NCBI RefSeq assembly: GCF_013204885.1
Contig: NZ_JABMKX010000008.1
Coordinates: 310,001-374,000, forward strand
Origin: Paenibacillus tritici
Lineage (GTDB): Bacteria > Bacillota > Bacilli > Paenibacillales > Paenibacillaceae
DNA: 64,000 nt
Reading direction: 5' to 3'
Shown here: in pieces, positions 24,986 to 33,425 of the stretch
How positions within the stretch are numbered: position 1 is the first letter of the stretch
Layout of the letters: every line of letters starts with the position of its first letter
Made by a program: the position numbers and the translations under genes
The notes under the pieces: model-generated
Told to the model about the DNA's origin: nothing
Databases searched by the model: none
Seen by the model: only the letters and a program-made list of their open reading frames with translations

Positions 24986-25789
24986 TTGGAACAAACTCAT
25001 AATGCTGAAGTTATTCTAAAGCAGATTCCAAATCGTTTGTTAAATACAGCGTTCGTTTATTTAGCAGGGTCGACCATCGAAGGATTTGGAAATGTCGGTT
25101 CGGATATTGATGTTTTTGTAGTTTCCGAACACTTGCCCGAAGCATCAGAACTGGGTAGCAAAGAAACTAACCAAGCTGTGATTAAAGAAAAAAACACCAT
25201 TATTTATAATACTGTGCTTGAAGAATTAAGACATGATTTCACTTTTATAAGCCGGGAGGATTTTGGGCAGCTAATTACAAAACTAAATGATTTTAATCAC
25301 CAGTTAGACCGAAGACCTGATGAATTTGATAAAGAAGATCTTGATTTTTTACACCGTCTGAGATTTTCTAAAATGATAAAGGTATCTGCTGAACATGTAG
25401 CCATAATCCAAAATATCAATTTTAATAATTTAAATTTTTATTTGGCGCTAAATCAGTCTGCGTTTTATTCACATGTGATTGAGGACCTGGAAGGGGCCTA
25501 CCAGTCCAGAGATTTTGGAACATGCTTTTTTGCACTCAGGAAGCTGCTTGAAATAAGCGCAACAATGTTTCTTGCACTCCAAGGAGAGACAAATCCCAAC
25601 CCTAAGTGGCTGTATCGAAAGCTTCAACGTTATTGTGCCAATCAGCAGGATATGAGTTTACTTGAGAAGTACATGAGGCTCCAGGGATACTCTTATGATG
25701 AACAAACTATTGGATATCAGCTAAAAGAAACCATTCAATTCTGCCAATATCTCAATGATCTTTCACAGGATTTGCTCAAATCTAAATAA
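24986..25789 (+). CDS. Nucleotidyltransferase-fold protein
   Basis: A 267-residue protein with an N-terminal nucleotidyltransferase core like that of aminoglycoside and MNT-type enzymes: AGSTIEGFGNVGSDIDVFVV holds the GS motif and the two metal-binding Asp residues. The C-terminal half is helical and could bind substrate. It would transfer a nucleotide to a hydroxyl or amino group; with the adjacent kinase it suggests nucleotidylation of the peptide or of a small building block. It starts with TTG 24986 after GGAGATG, 15 bases after the kinase gene. Confidence 0.75.
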   Translation: MEQTHNAEVILKQIPNRLLNTAFVYLAGSTIEGFGNVGSDIDVFVVSEHLPEASELGSKETNQAVIKEKNTIIYNTVLEELRHDFTFISREDFGQLITKLNDFNHQLDRRPDEFDKEDLDFLHRLRFSKMIKVSAEHVAIIQNINFNNLNFYLALNQSAFYSHVIEDLEGAYQSRDFGTCFFALRKLLEISATMFLALQGETNPNPKWLYRKLQRYCANQQDMSLLEKYMRLQGYSYDEQTIGYQLKETIQFCQYLNDLSQDLLKSK

Positions 25790-25802
25790 GGGAGAGAACC
25801 TC

Positions 25803-26060
25803 ATGAAGTATGAGAAGAATATTTTTGTACATTTAAGAGTCATTTCTGGAAAAACCTATGCACTACTTAATAACGATGTTTATCTTTTTGGAGAGATTGA
25901 AGAGTTAATATGGAAGCTTGTCAATAACGAAAGGACGGATGAACAGATCGCATCTATAGTCTCTGAACAATATAATATCACCTTTGACGCTGCCTATTCG
26001 GATGTTAAAGATTATTTAACCGAACTCACCAACGCCAAAATGATTGAATTGGTTGTTTGA
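25803..26060 (+). CDS. PqqD-like RiPP recognition protein
   Basis: An 85-residue stand-alone protein of the PqqD/RRE type, which binds the leader of a ribosomal peptide and presents it to modifying enzymes. The pattern GKTYALLNNDVYLFGEIEELIWKLVNNERTDEQIASIV followed by a short helix is typical. The start ATG 25803 has GGGAGAG upstream; an earlier in-frame ATG at 25755 lies inside the preceding gene. It directly precedes the candidate precursor. Confidence 0.8.
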   Translation: MKYEKNIFVHLRVISGKTYALLNNDVYLFGEIEELIWKLVNNERTDEQIASIVSEQYNITFDAAYSDVKDYLTELTNAKMIELVV

Positions 26061-26082
26061 ATAAGTTGTAATTATTTCTATT

Positions 26083-26280
26083 TATTATCTCTATTTTAAG
26101 AAGAAGATGTCCTAAATATTCAAGGCCAGAATTTAGAGGCAGGAGGTGAACTACGTGAATAAACCCTATAAAAAACCGAAATTAAAAAAGGTTACTGCCC
26201 CAGCAGCATCTCAAAAACTATAAAGCTAAGTAATTATTAGTTTTTCCTAAGGACATCTTCTTCCTTAAATAGAGATAATA
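26083..26280. repeat. 30-bp inverted repeat enclosing the candidate precursor gene
   Basis: 26083-26112 and 26251-26280 are inverted copies matching at 28 of 30 positions (starts TATTATCTCTATTT, ends AAGAAGATGTCC). The 138 bases between hold the 22-codon ORF with its ribosome site. In RNA this is a long stem with the ORF in its loop. It also has the form of a 198-bp miniature inverted-repeat element, though I see no target duplication. Confidence 0.8.
26155..26223 (+). CDS. Candidate 22-residue RiPP precursor peptide
   Basis: GTG start at 26155, six bases after a perfect AGGAGGTG ribosome site; 22 codons, then TAA. The N-terminal part MNKPYKKPKLKK is strongly basic and could act as leader; the C-terminal part (TAPAASQKL) is small-residue-rich with Thr, Pro and Ser that could be modified. 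It lies directly after the PqqD-like gene and before a CPBP protease, inside the 30-bp inverted repeat. It is unusually short for a leader-plus-core precursor. No family recognised; the assignment rests on position, ribosome site and context. Confidence 0.6.
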   Translation: MNKPYKKPKLKKVTAPAASQKL

Positions 26281-26308
26281 TCAGAATAAAAAGAACGGTT
26301 GGGATATT

Positions 26309-26992
26309 TTGATACTTCAGCTAATTTATTTTCTGCTAATCTATTCGTTCGTTATTTACGCTTCCCATCTTATAAAGAAATTTACACGCAATTTCCGGGC
26401 TTCTTCATTTATCAGAACAATATTATTTTTTGCACCCTATGTTTTACCTTTGTTCCTGTTTACAATCAACAATGACTATATAGAATCTGCTCCACAGGTC
26501 TCTCTCCTTATTGGAATTTCTTTGGCTGTCATACCAAGCACAATTGCTCTAATTCTACAGCTCGATAGTAATAAATTGTTTTTCCAAAAGGACATCTATT
26601 ATTTCCTCAAACCTATAACCTTAGAACATTTCTTGCTGGTTGAAGCTTCTTTAATCGGAAGTGCTATTGTTGAAGAGTTATTCTACAGGTTTTTTTCGTA
26701 CAATTTGATGTCGCTCTGGACTCATGCCCCTTTAGCGGTCATTACCTCAATATTATTTTCATTTTCACACTATCTGCAGAAAGAGACGCGTGAGACATTT
26801 ACTTTAAGATCATACATAATTATCTTTCTTCTAGGCTGCAGCTGGTTTTACAGCTTTTTCTACACGCATAACATTCTCTTCCCCATACTCGGTCATTTCC
26901 TCTACAACCTTCCTAATATCATTATTGCTTTCTTTAAATTGTATTTGCCAGCCAAATTGAATAGTAATGTAGAAGGGAGTGACCCGAAATGA
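26309..26992 (+). CDS. CPBP-family (CAAX-like) membrane protease
   Basis: A 227-residue membrane protein with about seven hydrophobic helices. It has the CPBP/Abi motif EELFYRF (glutamates plus Arg), FSFSH and a late GHFLYNLPN, the expected metal-site residues. In peptide clusters such proteases process precursors or give self-protection. It begins with TTG 26309; the ribosome site is weak. The stop overlaps the next gene by four bases (ATGA), so it is coupled to the MFS transporter. Confidence 0.8.
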   Translation: MILQLIYFLLIYSFVIYASHLIKKFTRNFRASSFIRTILFFAPYVLPLFLFTINNDYIESAPQVSLLIGISLAVIPSTIALILQLDSNKLFFQKDIYYFLKPITLEHFLLVEASLIGSAIVEELFYRFFSYNLMSLWTHAPLAVITSILFSFSHYLQKETRETFTLRSYIIIFLLGCSWFYSFFYTHNILFPILGHFLYNLPNIIIAFFKLYLPAKLNSNVEGSDPK

Positions 26993-28278
26993 AGTTTTTA
27001 AGTCTTGATACAAATGTAAGGATAAGACTTATTGAAAGGTTTTTTACGCAAATCGTAGGAAATTCAATACAGCCCTTCATGGTTATCTATTTTTCACTTA
27101 CGCTAGGCGCAAAGTTTGCCGGAGTTTTGATAGCGTTCAATGTAATGCTGGCTTTTATTGCCGGATTTTACGGCGGTTATTTGTCAGATCAGTTCGGCAG
27201 AAGAAAGGTTATGATTGTAAGTGAACTTGTCAGATTTGTGGCTCTTCTACCCATGTTACTGGAAAGTACATCCTTGTTTGATTCAGCCATAGTTGTATAC
27301 TTTGCCATGACTATAAGCTCTGCAGCTGCTGGAGTTTCAGGACCTGCTGGTGAAGCGCTCGTAATCGATTCGAGCAACCAGGAACAAAGAAAGTATATAT
27401 ACACACTGGATTATTGGCTGTGGAATCTTTCACTCCTGGCGGGAAGTTTACTTGGAGGCTTTTTCTTCAAGGAAAACCGAATGATTCTGCTGTCGTTCTT
27501 GTCTCTCATGTCTCTTCTATCTCTTTGTATTCTTATTTTTTTAATCAAGGATAGACAAAACTGTATGAATTCAAAGTCTAATATCCCAAAAAAACGATTC
27601 GGGAGGCAGCTCCTTAACAACTATAGAACGGTTAGCACCGATAGTATTTTTTTATTATTCCTTGCCGCTTCCCTGCTTGATCTCTCCGTTCAGACCCAAA
27701 CCAGCAACTTTATTGCGGTACGTTTAGTCCATGAGGTTAGTGAACAGACCCTATTTAGCTTGGGGAATTTTTCCTTTGTCATTGACGGGTATAATTTATT
27801 TGGAATACTGAATACTTTAAACGCTGGTATCGTTATTCTTTTCACCTCAATTTTTTCGTATTTCACAAAAAAGATGAATTCCAGATATGCAATCATAGCC
27901 GGGATGCTTTTATACACTATTGGGAATTCAATAATTAGTTATGAAACAAGCTCATGGGTCTTGTTATTTATGATGGCAATCGTTGCAATAGGAGAACTGA
28001 TCTATATACCGCATAAACAAGCTCTGATGGCAGATATTATTCCAGATGACAAACGAGGATCTTATATGGCTCTGAATGCCATAACAACCCGTGGTGCAGT
28101 CATGTTAGGCAGCATGGCTGTCACGTTAGGGGCGATTTTCTCAAAATATATTCTTTCAATAGAGATATTTTTGGTGGGATTAGCAAGCTGTCTGCTCTTT
28201 TCCAAATTGATTTCAGCTGCTCATCATGCAAAAGGCTCCAGATCAAACAAAACTGAAGCAAATAGCGTGAATCTGTAA
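26989..28278 (+). CDS. MFS transporter, probable peptide exporter/self-resistance
   Basis: A 429-residue major facilitator with about 12 membrane segments. The loop 2-3 signature appears as GGYLSDQFGRRKVMI, and PAGEALVIDSSNQEQR lies in the N-half. As the last gene of the cluster, coupled to the protease, it most likely exports the finished product. Its AT-rich composition matches the rest of the cluster. It ends 16 bases before the shared terminator with eno. Confidence 0.85.
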   Translation: MKFLSLDTNVRIRLIERFFTQIVGNSIQPFMVIYFSLTLGAKFAGVLIAFNVMLAFIAGFYGGYLSDQFGRRKVMIVSELVRFVALLPMLLESTSLFDSAIVVYFAMTISSAAAGVSGPAGEALVIDSSNQEQRKYIYTLDYWLWNLSLLAGSLLGGFFFKENRMILLSFLSLMSLLSLCILIFLIKDRQNCMNSKSNIPKKRFGRQLLNNYRTVSTDSIFLLFLAASLLDLSVQTQTSNFIAVRLVHEVSEQTLFSLGNFSFVIDGYNLFGILNTLNAGIVILFTSIFSYFTKKMNSRYAIIAGMLLYTIGNSIISYETSSWVLLFMMAIVAIGELIYIPHKQALMADIIPDDKRGSYMALNAITTRGAVMLGSMAVTLGAIFSKYILSIEIFLVGLASCLLFSKLISAAHHAKGSRSNKTEANSVNL

Positions 28279-28293
28279 AACCTAACACGCTCT

Positions 28294-28330
28294 AAAAAAA
28301 AGAGCCTGCCGGAAACCGGCAGGCTCTTAA
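28294..28330. terminator. Bidirectional terminator between the RiPP cluster and eno
   Basis: AAGAGCCTGCCGG-aaa-CCGGCAGGCTCTT, a perfect long stem with A run on the left and short T run on the right. It ends both the cluster (plus) and the glycolytic operon (minus). Confidence 0.9.
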
Positions 28331-28347
28331 TGTTAGGTCAAAAGAAA

Positions 28348-29634
28348 TTATCTTTTGAGGTTGTAGAAGGATTTCAGGCCGTTGTATTGAGCCAATTCAC
28401 CCAGTTCATCTTCGATGCGAAGCAACTGGTTGTATTTAGCCACACGGTCTGTACGGGAAGGAGCACCCGTTTTGATCTGGCCAGCGTTAGTCGCTACAGC
28501 GATGTCAGCGATTGTGCTGTCTTCGGATTCACCGGAACGGTGGGAGATAACGGCTGTGTAACCAGCGCGTTTAGCCATTTCGATAGCATCGAAGGTTTCA
28601 GTCAGTGTACCAATCTGGTTAACCTTAACCAGGATGGAGTTACCGATACCTTTTTCAATACCTGTTGCCAGACGCTCAGTGTTCGTAACGAACAGATCAT
28701 CACCAACCAATTGGACTTTGTCGCCCAATTTTTCAGTAAGCAATTTCCAGCCATCCCAGTCGTCTTCGGACATACCGTCTTCGATGGTGATGATTGGGTA
28801 CTTCTCAACCCATGAAGCAAGAAGGTCAACATATTCAGCAGAAGTGTAAGATTTACCTTCGCCTGCAAGTGTGTATTTACCGTCTTTGTAGAACTCAGTG
28901 GAGGCAACGTCCATACCGAGGAATACGTCAACGCCTGGTTTGTAACCGGCTTTTTCGATCGCTTCGATAATGGTAGTGATTGCTTCTTCATTGGAACCAA
29001 GGTTCGGTGCGAAACCGCCTTCGTCACCAACAGCTGTGTTCAGGCCTTTGGATTGCAGTACGGACTTCAGGTTGTGGAAGATTTCAGCACCTGTACGAAG
29101 AGCTTCTTTGAAGCTTGGAGCGCCTACAGGAAGAACCATGAACTCTTGAACGTCGATGTTGTTGTCGGCATGCTCACCACCGTTGATGATGTTCATCATT
29201 GGTACTGGAAGAGTTTTGGCGTTGAATCCGCCCAGGTATACGTACAAAGGAATATCCAGTGCTGTTGCAGCAGCGCGGGCTACGGCCATGGATACTGCCA
29301 GGATTGCGTTAGCGCCCAGCTTGCCTTTGTTAGGAGTTCCGTCCAAAGTGATCATCAATTTGTCGATGCCCACTTGGTCAAGAGCGTCCATACCGATAAC
29401 TTCTGGAGCGATAATGTCGTTTACGTTCTCAACAGCTTTCAGAACGCCTTTACCCATGTAACGGGATTTGTCGCCATCACGAAGCTCTACAGCTTCATGA
29501 GCGCCAGTGGAAGCACCGGAAGGAACGATAGCGCGGCCCTTAGCGCCGGATTCCAGATATACGTCAACCTCTACAGTAGGGTTACCGCGGGAGTCAAGGA
29601 CTTCGCGAGCATACACATCAGAAATAATAGTCAT
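28348..29634 (-). CDS. eno: Enolase
   Basis: 2-Phosphoglycerate to phosphoenolpyruvate, a cytosolic glycolytic enzyme. 428 residues, the usual length. Signature SHRSGESEDSTIADIAV near residue 365, metal ligands in GMDVAS, TIEDGM and VGDDLF, and N-terminal ARE(V)LDSRGNPTVEV. The ATG 29634 has AAAGGAG upstream. It is the last gene of the cggR-gap-pgk-tpiA-gpmI-eno operon, whose control by CggR is known in B. subtilis. Confidence 0.97.
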   Translation of the reverse strand: MTIISDVYAREVLDSRGNPTVEVDVYLESGAKGRAIVPSGASTGAHEAVELRDGDKSRYMGKGVLKAVENVNDIIAPEVIGMDALDQVGIDKLMITLDGTPNKGKLGANAILAVSMAVARAAATALDIPLYVYLGGFNAKTLPVPMMNIINGGEHADNNIDVQEFMVLPVGAPSFKEALRTGAEIFHNLKSVLQSKGLNTAVGDEGGFAPNLGSNEEAITTIIEAIEKAGYKPGVDVFLGMDVASTEFYKDGKYTLAGEGKSYTSAEYVDLLASWVEKYPIITIEDGMSEDDWDGWKLLTEKLGDKVQLVGDDLFVTNTERLATGIEKGIGNSILVKVNQIGTLTETFDAIEMAKRAGYTAVISHRSGESEDSTIADIAVATNAGQIKTGAPSRTDRVAKYNQLLRIEDELGELAQYNGLKSFYNLKR

Positions 29635-29696
29635 GTAAGTTTAATCTCCTTTTAACTTTGGTTTTGGGTGTTGCGGTGGAACTCTTCGGATCTTGC

Positions 29697-31241
29697 TTAT
29701 TTACGGCTGGCAATCATGGATTGTCCGGTCATCTCCGCAGGCTGCGGAAGTCCCATGAGATCCAGGATGGTTGGTGCCACATCTGCGAGAATACCGGATT
29801 CGCGCAGAACTACATCTTCAGTGGTCACGATGAACGGAACCGGGTTGGTGGTATGGGCTGTGAACGGTCGGCCGTTCTCATCGAATACCATATCAGCATT
29901 ACCGTGATCGGCAATGATAATGGCAACTCCGCCTTTGGCAACCACAGCATCCACGACTTTGCCTACGCATTCGTCCGTTACTTCAACTGCCTTGATGGTA
30001 GGCTCCAGCATACCGGAGTGTCCAACCATATCAGGGTTAGCAAAGTTCAGGATAATGGCATCCTGTCTGTCTGCTTCGATCTCCGCTACGCAGGCCGCCG
30101 CCACTTCGTATGCGCTCATCTCAGGCTGCAGATCATAGGTTGCCACTTTAGGCGAATTAATCAGGATACGGGTCTCGCCGGGAAGCTCTTCATCGCGTCC
30201 GCCGCTGAAGAAGAAGGTCACGTGCGGATACTTCTCAGTCTCCGCGATTCGCAGCTGCTTCTTGTTCTGCTGAACCAGTACTTCACCAAGCGTGTTATCA
30301 AGATTCTTCGGGGAGTAAGCCACGAAGCCTTGAACCGTCTCGCTGAAGGTAGTCAGACATACGAAGTGCAGACCCTGCGGGAACTTAGGACCACGGTCGA
30401 AGCCGCGGAAGTCCGAGTTCGTGAACACTTGAGACAGCTGAATCGCACGGTCAGGACGGAAATTAAGGAAAATGACGGAATCGCCGTTCTCCACTGTCGC
30501 AACCGGGTTGTTCAGACTGTCCACAATTACGCTTGGCTCCACGAATTCATCATATACAGAATTCTGGTAGGATGCAGTGATCGCCTGAAGAGCATCGGTA
30601 TATTTAGGGCCTTCGCCATACACCATTGCACGGTAAGCTTTCTCCACACGTTCCCAGCGTTTGTCACGGTCCATGGCGAAATAACGTCCGGATACCGTAG
30701 CAATCGTACCTACGCCAACTTCTTCGATCTTGGCTACCAGATCCTGAATGAACTTCTGTCCACTGTCAGGCGGTACATCGCGGCCATCCATGAAGGCATG
30801 AATATATACTTCATGCAGATCTTCCTTTTTGGCTAGATCGAGCATGGCGAACAAGTGATTGATGTGACTGTGTACGCCGCCGTCGGATACCAGCGCATAG
30901 AGGTGAAGCTTTTTACCGGTTGATTTAGCACTTCTTACCGCGCCAACCAGCGTTTCGTTGTCGAAGAATTCTCCGTCACGGATCGACTTGTCGATACGGG
31001 TCAGGTCCTGGTATACAATCCGGCCGGCACCGATGTTAAGATGCCCTACTTCAGAGTTACCCATTTGGCCTTCCGGCAGACCTACAGCCTCGCCGCAAGC
31101 GGTTAGCGTAGTATTCGGATATTGCTTCAGGTAACGGTCGTAGTTCGGTTTGTTGGCTTGGGCCACGGCATTGCCTTCATCCGTGTTACGCAGTCCGAAG
31201 CCGTCCATGATGATTAGAGCTACAGGTCTTGGAGCTGACAT
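29697..31241 (-). CDS. gpmI: 2,3-Bisphosphoglycerate-independent phosphoglycerate mutase
   Basis: 3-Phosphoglycerate to 2-phosphoglycerate, manganese-dependent. 514 residues. The metal-binding DGFGLR (near residue 14) and the catalytic-Ser segment MGNSEVGHLNIGAGR are present, as is IIADHGNAD near the end. It starts ATG 31241 two bases after the tpiA stop, with the tpiA-encoded GAGGGGG acting as ribosome site, so the two are coupled. Confidence 0.97.
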   Translation of the reverse strand: MSAPRPVALIIMDGFGLRNTDEGNAVAQANKPNYDRYLKQYPNTTLTACGEAVGLPEGQMGNSEVGHLNIGAGRIVYQDLTRIDKSIRDGEFFDNETLVGAVRSAKSTGKKLHLYALVSDGGVHSHINHLFAMLDLAKKEDLHEVYIHAFMDGRDVPPDSGQKFIQDLVAKIEEVGVGTIATVSGRYFAMDRDKRWERVEKAYRAMVYGEGPKYTDALQAITASYQNSVYDEFVEPSVIVDSLNNPVATVENGDSVIFLNFRPDRAIQLSQVFTNSDFRGFDRGPKFPQGLHFVCLTTFSETVQGFVAYSPKNLDNTLGEVLVQQNKKQLRIAETEKYPHVTFFFSGGRDEELPGETRILINSPKVATYDLQPEMSAYEVAAACVAEIEADRQDAIILNFANPDMVGHSGMLEPTIKAVEVTDECVGKVVDAVVAKGGVAIIIADHGNADMVFDENGRPFTAHTTNPVPFIVTTEDVVLRESGILADVAPTILDLMGLPQPAEMTGQSMIASRK

Positions 31242-31243
31242 TC

Positions 31244-31999
31244 TTACTTCGCCCCCTCAACGAGTGAAACGAAGGAAGCAGGCTGCAGGCTGGCACCGCC
31301 GACTAGAGCGCCGTCGATGTCGCTTTGACTCATGTACTCCGTTACATTCTCAGGCTTCACGCTGCCGCCGTATTGGATACGGACCGCTTCAGCCGTTGCT
31401 TCATCATACAGGCCTTTGACAAGGGTACGGATGTAAGCAATGACTTCGTTGGCATCCTGGGAAGTGGAGGATTTACCTGTGCCAATCGCCCAGATCGGCT
31501 CATAAGCGATAACTACGCTTGCTGCCTGTTCTGCGCTAAGACCGGCAAATGCCGCTTCAGTCTGAACTTTACATACATCTTTAGTCTGGTCTGCTTCACG
31601 CTCTTCGAGCTTTTCGCCGACACAGACAATTGGAGTGATGCCGTGGCGGAATGCCGCATGCATCTTTTTGTTGACGATTTCGTCCGTTTCGCCGAAATAA
31701 GCGCGGCGTTCGGAGTGACCGATGATAACATACTCAACGCCGAGGTCCTTCAGCATTACACCGCTGATCTCGCCTGTATAAGCGCCGTTATCTTCAAAGT
31801 GCAGGTTCTGTGCACCAATTTTGATGCTGGTGCCTTGTACCGCTGCAACCAGTGCAGGCAGGTTAGTGAACGGCGCGCAGATTACAGTCTCTACGCCTGC
31901 CACTTCCGCCTGGCCTTTGATTTCAGCGATGAAGCCTTCGGCTTCCGGAACGGTTTTGAACATTTTCCAGTTGCCTGCAATAATAGGTGTTCTACTCAT
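31244..31999 (-). CDS. tpiA: Triosephosphate isomerase
   Basis: Interconverts dihydroxyacetone phosphate and glyceraldehyde 3-phosphate. 251 residues. Catalytic Lys in GNWKM, His in IGHSERR and Glu in VIAYEPIWAIGTG are all present, as is the phosphate-binding GGASL. The ATG has GAGGGAGG upstream. Operon position between pgk and gpmI. Confidence 0.97.
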   Translation of the reverse strand: MSRTPIIAGNWKMFKTVPEAEGFIAEIKGQAEVAGVETVICAPFTNLPALVAAVQGTSIKIGAQNLHFEDNGAYTGEISGVMLKDLGVEYVIIGHSERRAYFGETDEIVNKKMHAAFRHGITPIVCVGEKLEEREADQTKDVCKVQTEAAFAGLSAEQAASVVIAYEPIWAIGTGKSSTSQDANEVIAYIRTLVKGLYDEATAEAVRIQYGGSVKPENVTEYMSQSDIDGALVGGASLQPASFVSLVEGAK

Positions 32000-32026
32000 A
32001 GTAATGAATTGCCTCCCTCTTCGGTA

Positions 32027-33208
32027 TTACTTGTCGTTCAGTGCCTCTACACCCGGAAGCGCCTTGCCTTCCATGAACTCGAGCGATGCGCCGCCGCCAG
32101 TGGAGATATGATCCATCTGGTCTGCGAGGTGGAATTTCTCAGCAGCCGCTGCGGAATCACCGCCGCCAATGACTGTATAACCTTCGGTAGTTGCGCAAGC
32201 CTGAGCTACGGCAATGGTACCTTCAGCAAATTTGTCGATTTCAAATACGCCCATCGGTCCATTCCATACAACCAGCTTGGAGTTTTTGATGATATCGGCA
32301 TAGATTTCACGAGTCTTAGGACCGATGTCCAGGCCTTCCCAATCCGCAGGAATATCTGTTACATCTACAATTTTGGTATTGGCATCCGCACCGAATTTGT
32401 CAGCAACCACTACGTCAACCGGAAGCACAAAGTTTTTGCCCAGTGCTTTGGCTTTCTCGATGAAACCAAGTGCTGCATCGATCTTGTCGTTGTCTACCAG
32501 GGATTTGCCGATTTCGTAACCCAGAGCCTTGGTGAACGTATAAGAAAGGCCGCCGCCAATCAGTACATTGTCAGCCAGGGTCAGCAGGTTGTCGATGACG
32601 TCAATTTTGTCTTTAACCTTGGAACCGCCGATGATGGCAGTGAACGGACGTTCCGGGTTAGTCAGGGCTTTGCCGAGAACCGACAATTCCTTCTCCATCA
32701 GAAGACCGGATACTGCAGGCAGCAAGTGAGCGATCCCTTCTGTCGATGCATGAGCACGGTGAGCTGCGCCGAAGGCATCATTGACGAACAGGTCAGCCAG
32801 TTCAGCAAACTGCTTAGCCAGTTCAGGATCATTCTTTTCTTCACCTTTATAGAAACGGACATTCTCAAGCACAAGCACATCGCCCTCATTCAGATCAGCG
32901 ATTTGTGCTTTTACCGCTTCGCCAATCGCTTCATCAGCTTTGGCTACCGGTTTGCCGAGCAATTCGGACAGACGGGCTGCAGCGGATGTCAACCGCATGG
33001 AATCGACGAATTCACCTTTGGGACGGCCCATATGGCTGGCCAGAATGACCTTTGCACCGTTCTCGATCAGGTATTTAATTGTTGGAAGGGTTTCGCGGAT
33101 ACGGGTATCATCAGTGATCTTGCCGTCTTCCACTGGCACGTTGAAATCCACACGCACGAATACGCGTTTGCCTTTTACTTCTACATCACGGACACTTTTT
33201 TTGTTCAT
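32027..33208 (-). CDS. pgk: Phosphoglycerate kinase
   Basis: 1,3-Bisphosphoglycerate + ADP to 3-phosphoglycerate + ATP. 393 residues. N-terminal RVDFNVP, substrate-binding SHMGRPKG, GGSKVKDKI and C-terminal GGGDSAAA(AEK) match the family. The ATG has GGAGGAAAT upstream. Located between gap and tpiA in the glycolytic operon. Confidence 0.97.
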   Translation of the reverse strand: MNKKSVRDVEVKGKRVFVRVDFNVPVEDGKITDDTRIRETLPTIKYLIENGAKVILASHMGRPKGEFVDSMRLTSAAARLSELLGKPVAKADEAIGEAVKAQIADLNEGDVLVLENVRFYKGEEKNDPELAKQFAELADLFVNDAFGAAHRAHASTEGIAHLLPAVSGLLMEKELSVLGKALTNPERPFTAIIGGSKVKDKIDVIDNLLTLADNVLIGGGLSYTFTKALGYEIGKSLVDNDKIDAALGFIEKAKALGKNFVLPVDVVVADKFGADANTKIVDVTDIPADWEGLDIGPKTREIYADIIKNSKLVVWNGPMGVFEIDKFAEGTIAVAQACATTEGYTVIGGGDSAAAAEKFHLADQMDHISTGGGASLEFMEGKALPGVEALNDK

Positions 33209-33310
33209 GATTTACATTTCCTCCACACCCAAAATTGGTTCATTCACGAATCCGCATTTCATCAAGCAGAAGCGATTGTGCCGTCCCATTAAGGACGGTA
33301 CCGTTTCAGC

Positions 33311-33402
33311 GAGAAATAGAAGGATACTTTATAGCGACAAGGCTATAAAGTCTTATATTTTTAGAAAGAGCGGAAACAGACTTTCCTTGTTTCCGCTCGA
33401 TT
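33311..33402 (-). other. Two hairpins in the gap-pgk intergenic region
   Basis: GAGCGGAAAC...GTTTCCGCTC (33368-33400) and ACTTTATAGC-gacaag-GCTATAAAGT (33327-33352). The first is followed on the minus strand by TTTCTAAAAAT. In glycolytic operons such structures cause partial termination or protect processed RNA, letting gap be expressed above pgk-eno; that use here is inferred. Confidence 0.6.
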
Positions 33403-33425
33403 GTCCTGCTTATATGAAGTCGGTC

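Noticed and set aside
29658..30836. 392-codon plus-strand open frame opposite gpmI
   Set aside because: Antisense shadow of gpmI; no ribosome site or known motifs.
31325..33292. 655-codon plus-strand open frame opposite tpiA and pgk
   Set aside because: Mirror of highly conserved genes on the minus strand; Cys/Phe/His-rich translation typical of an antisense shadow.
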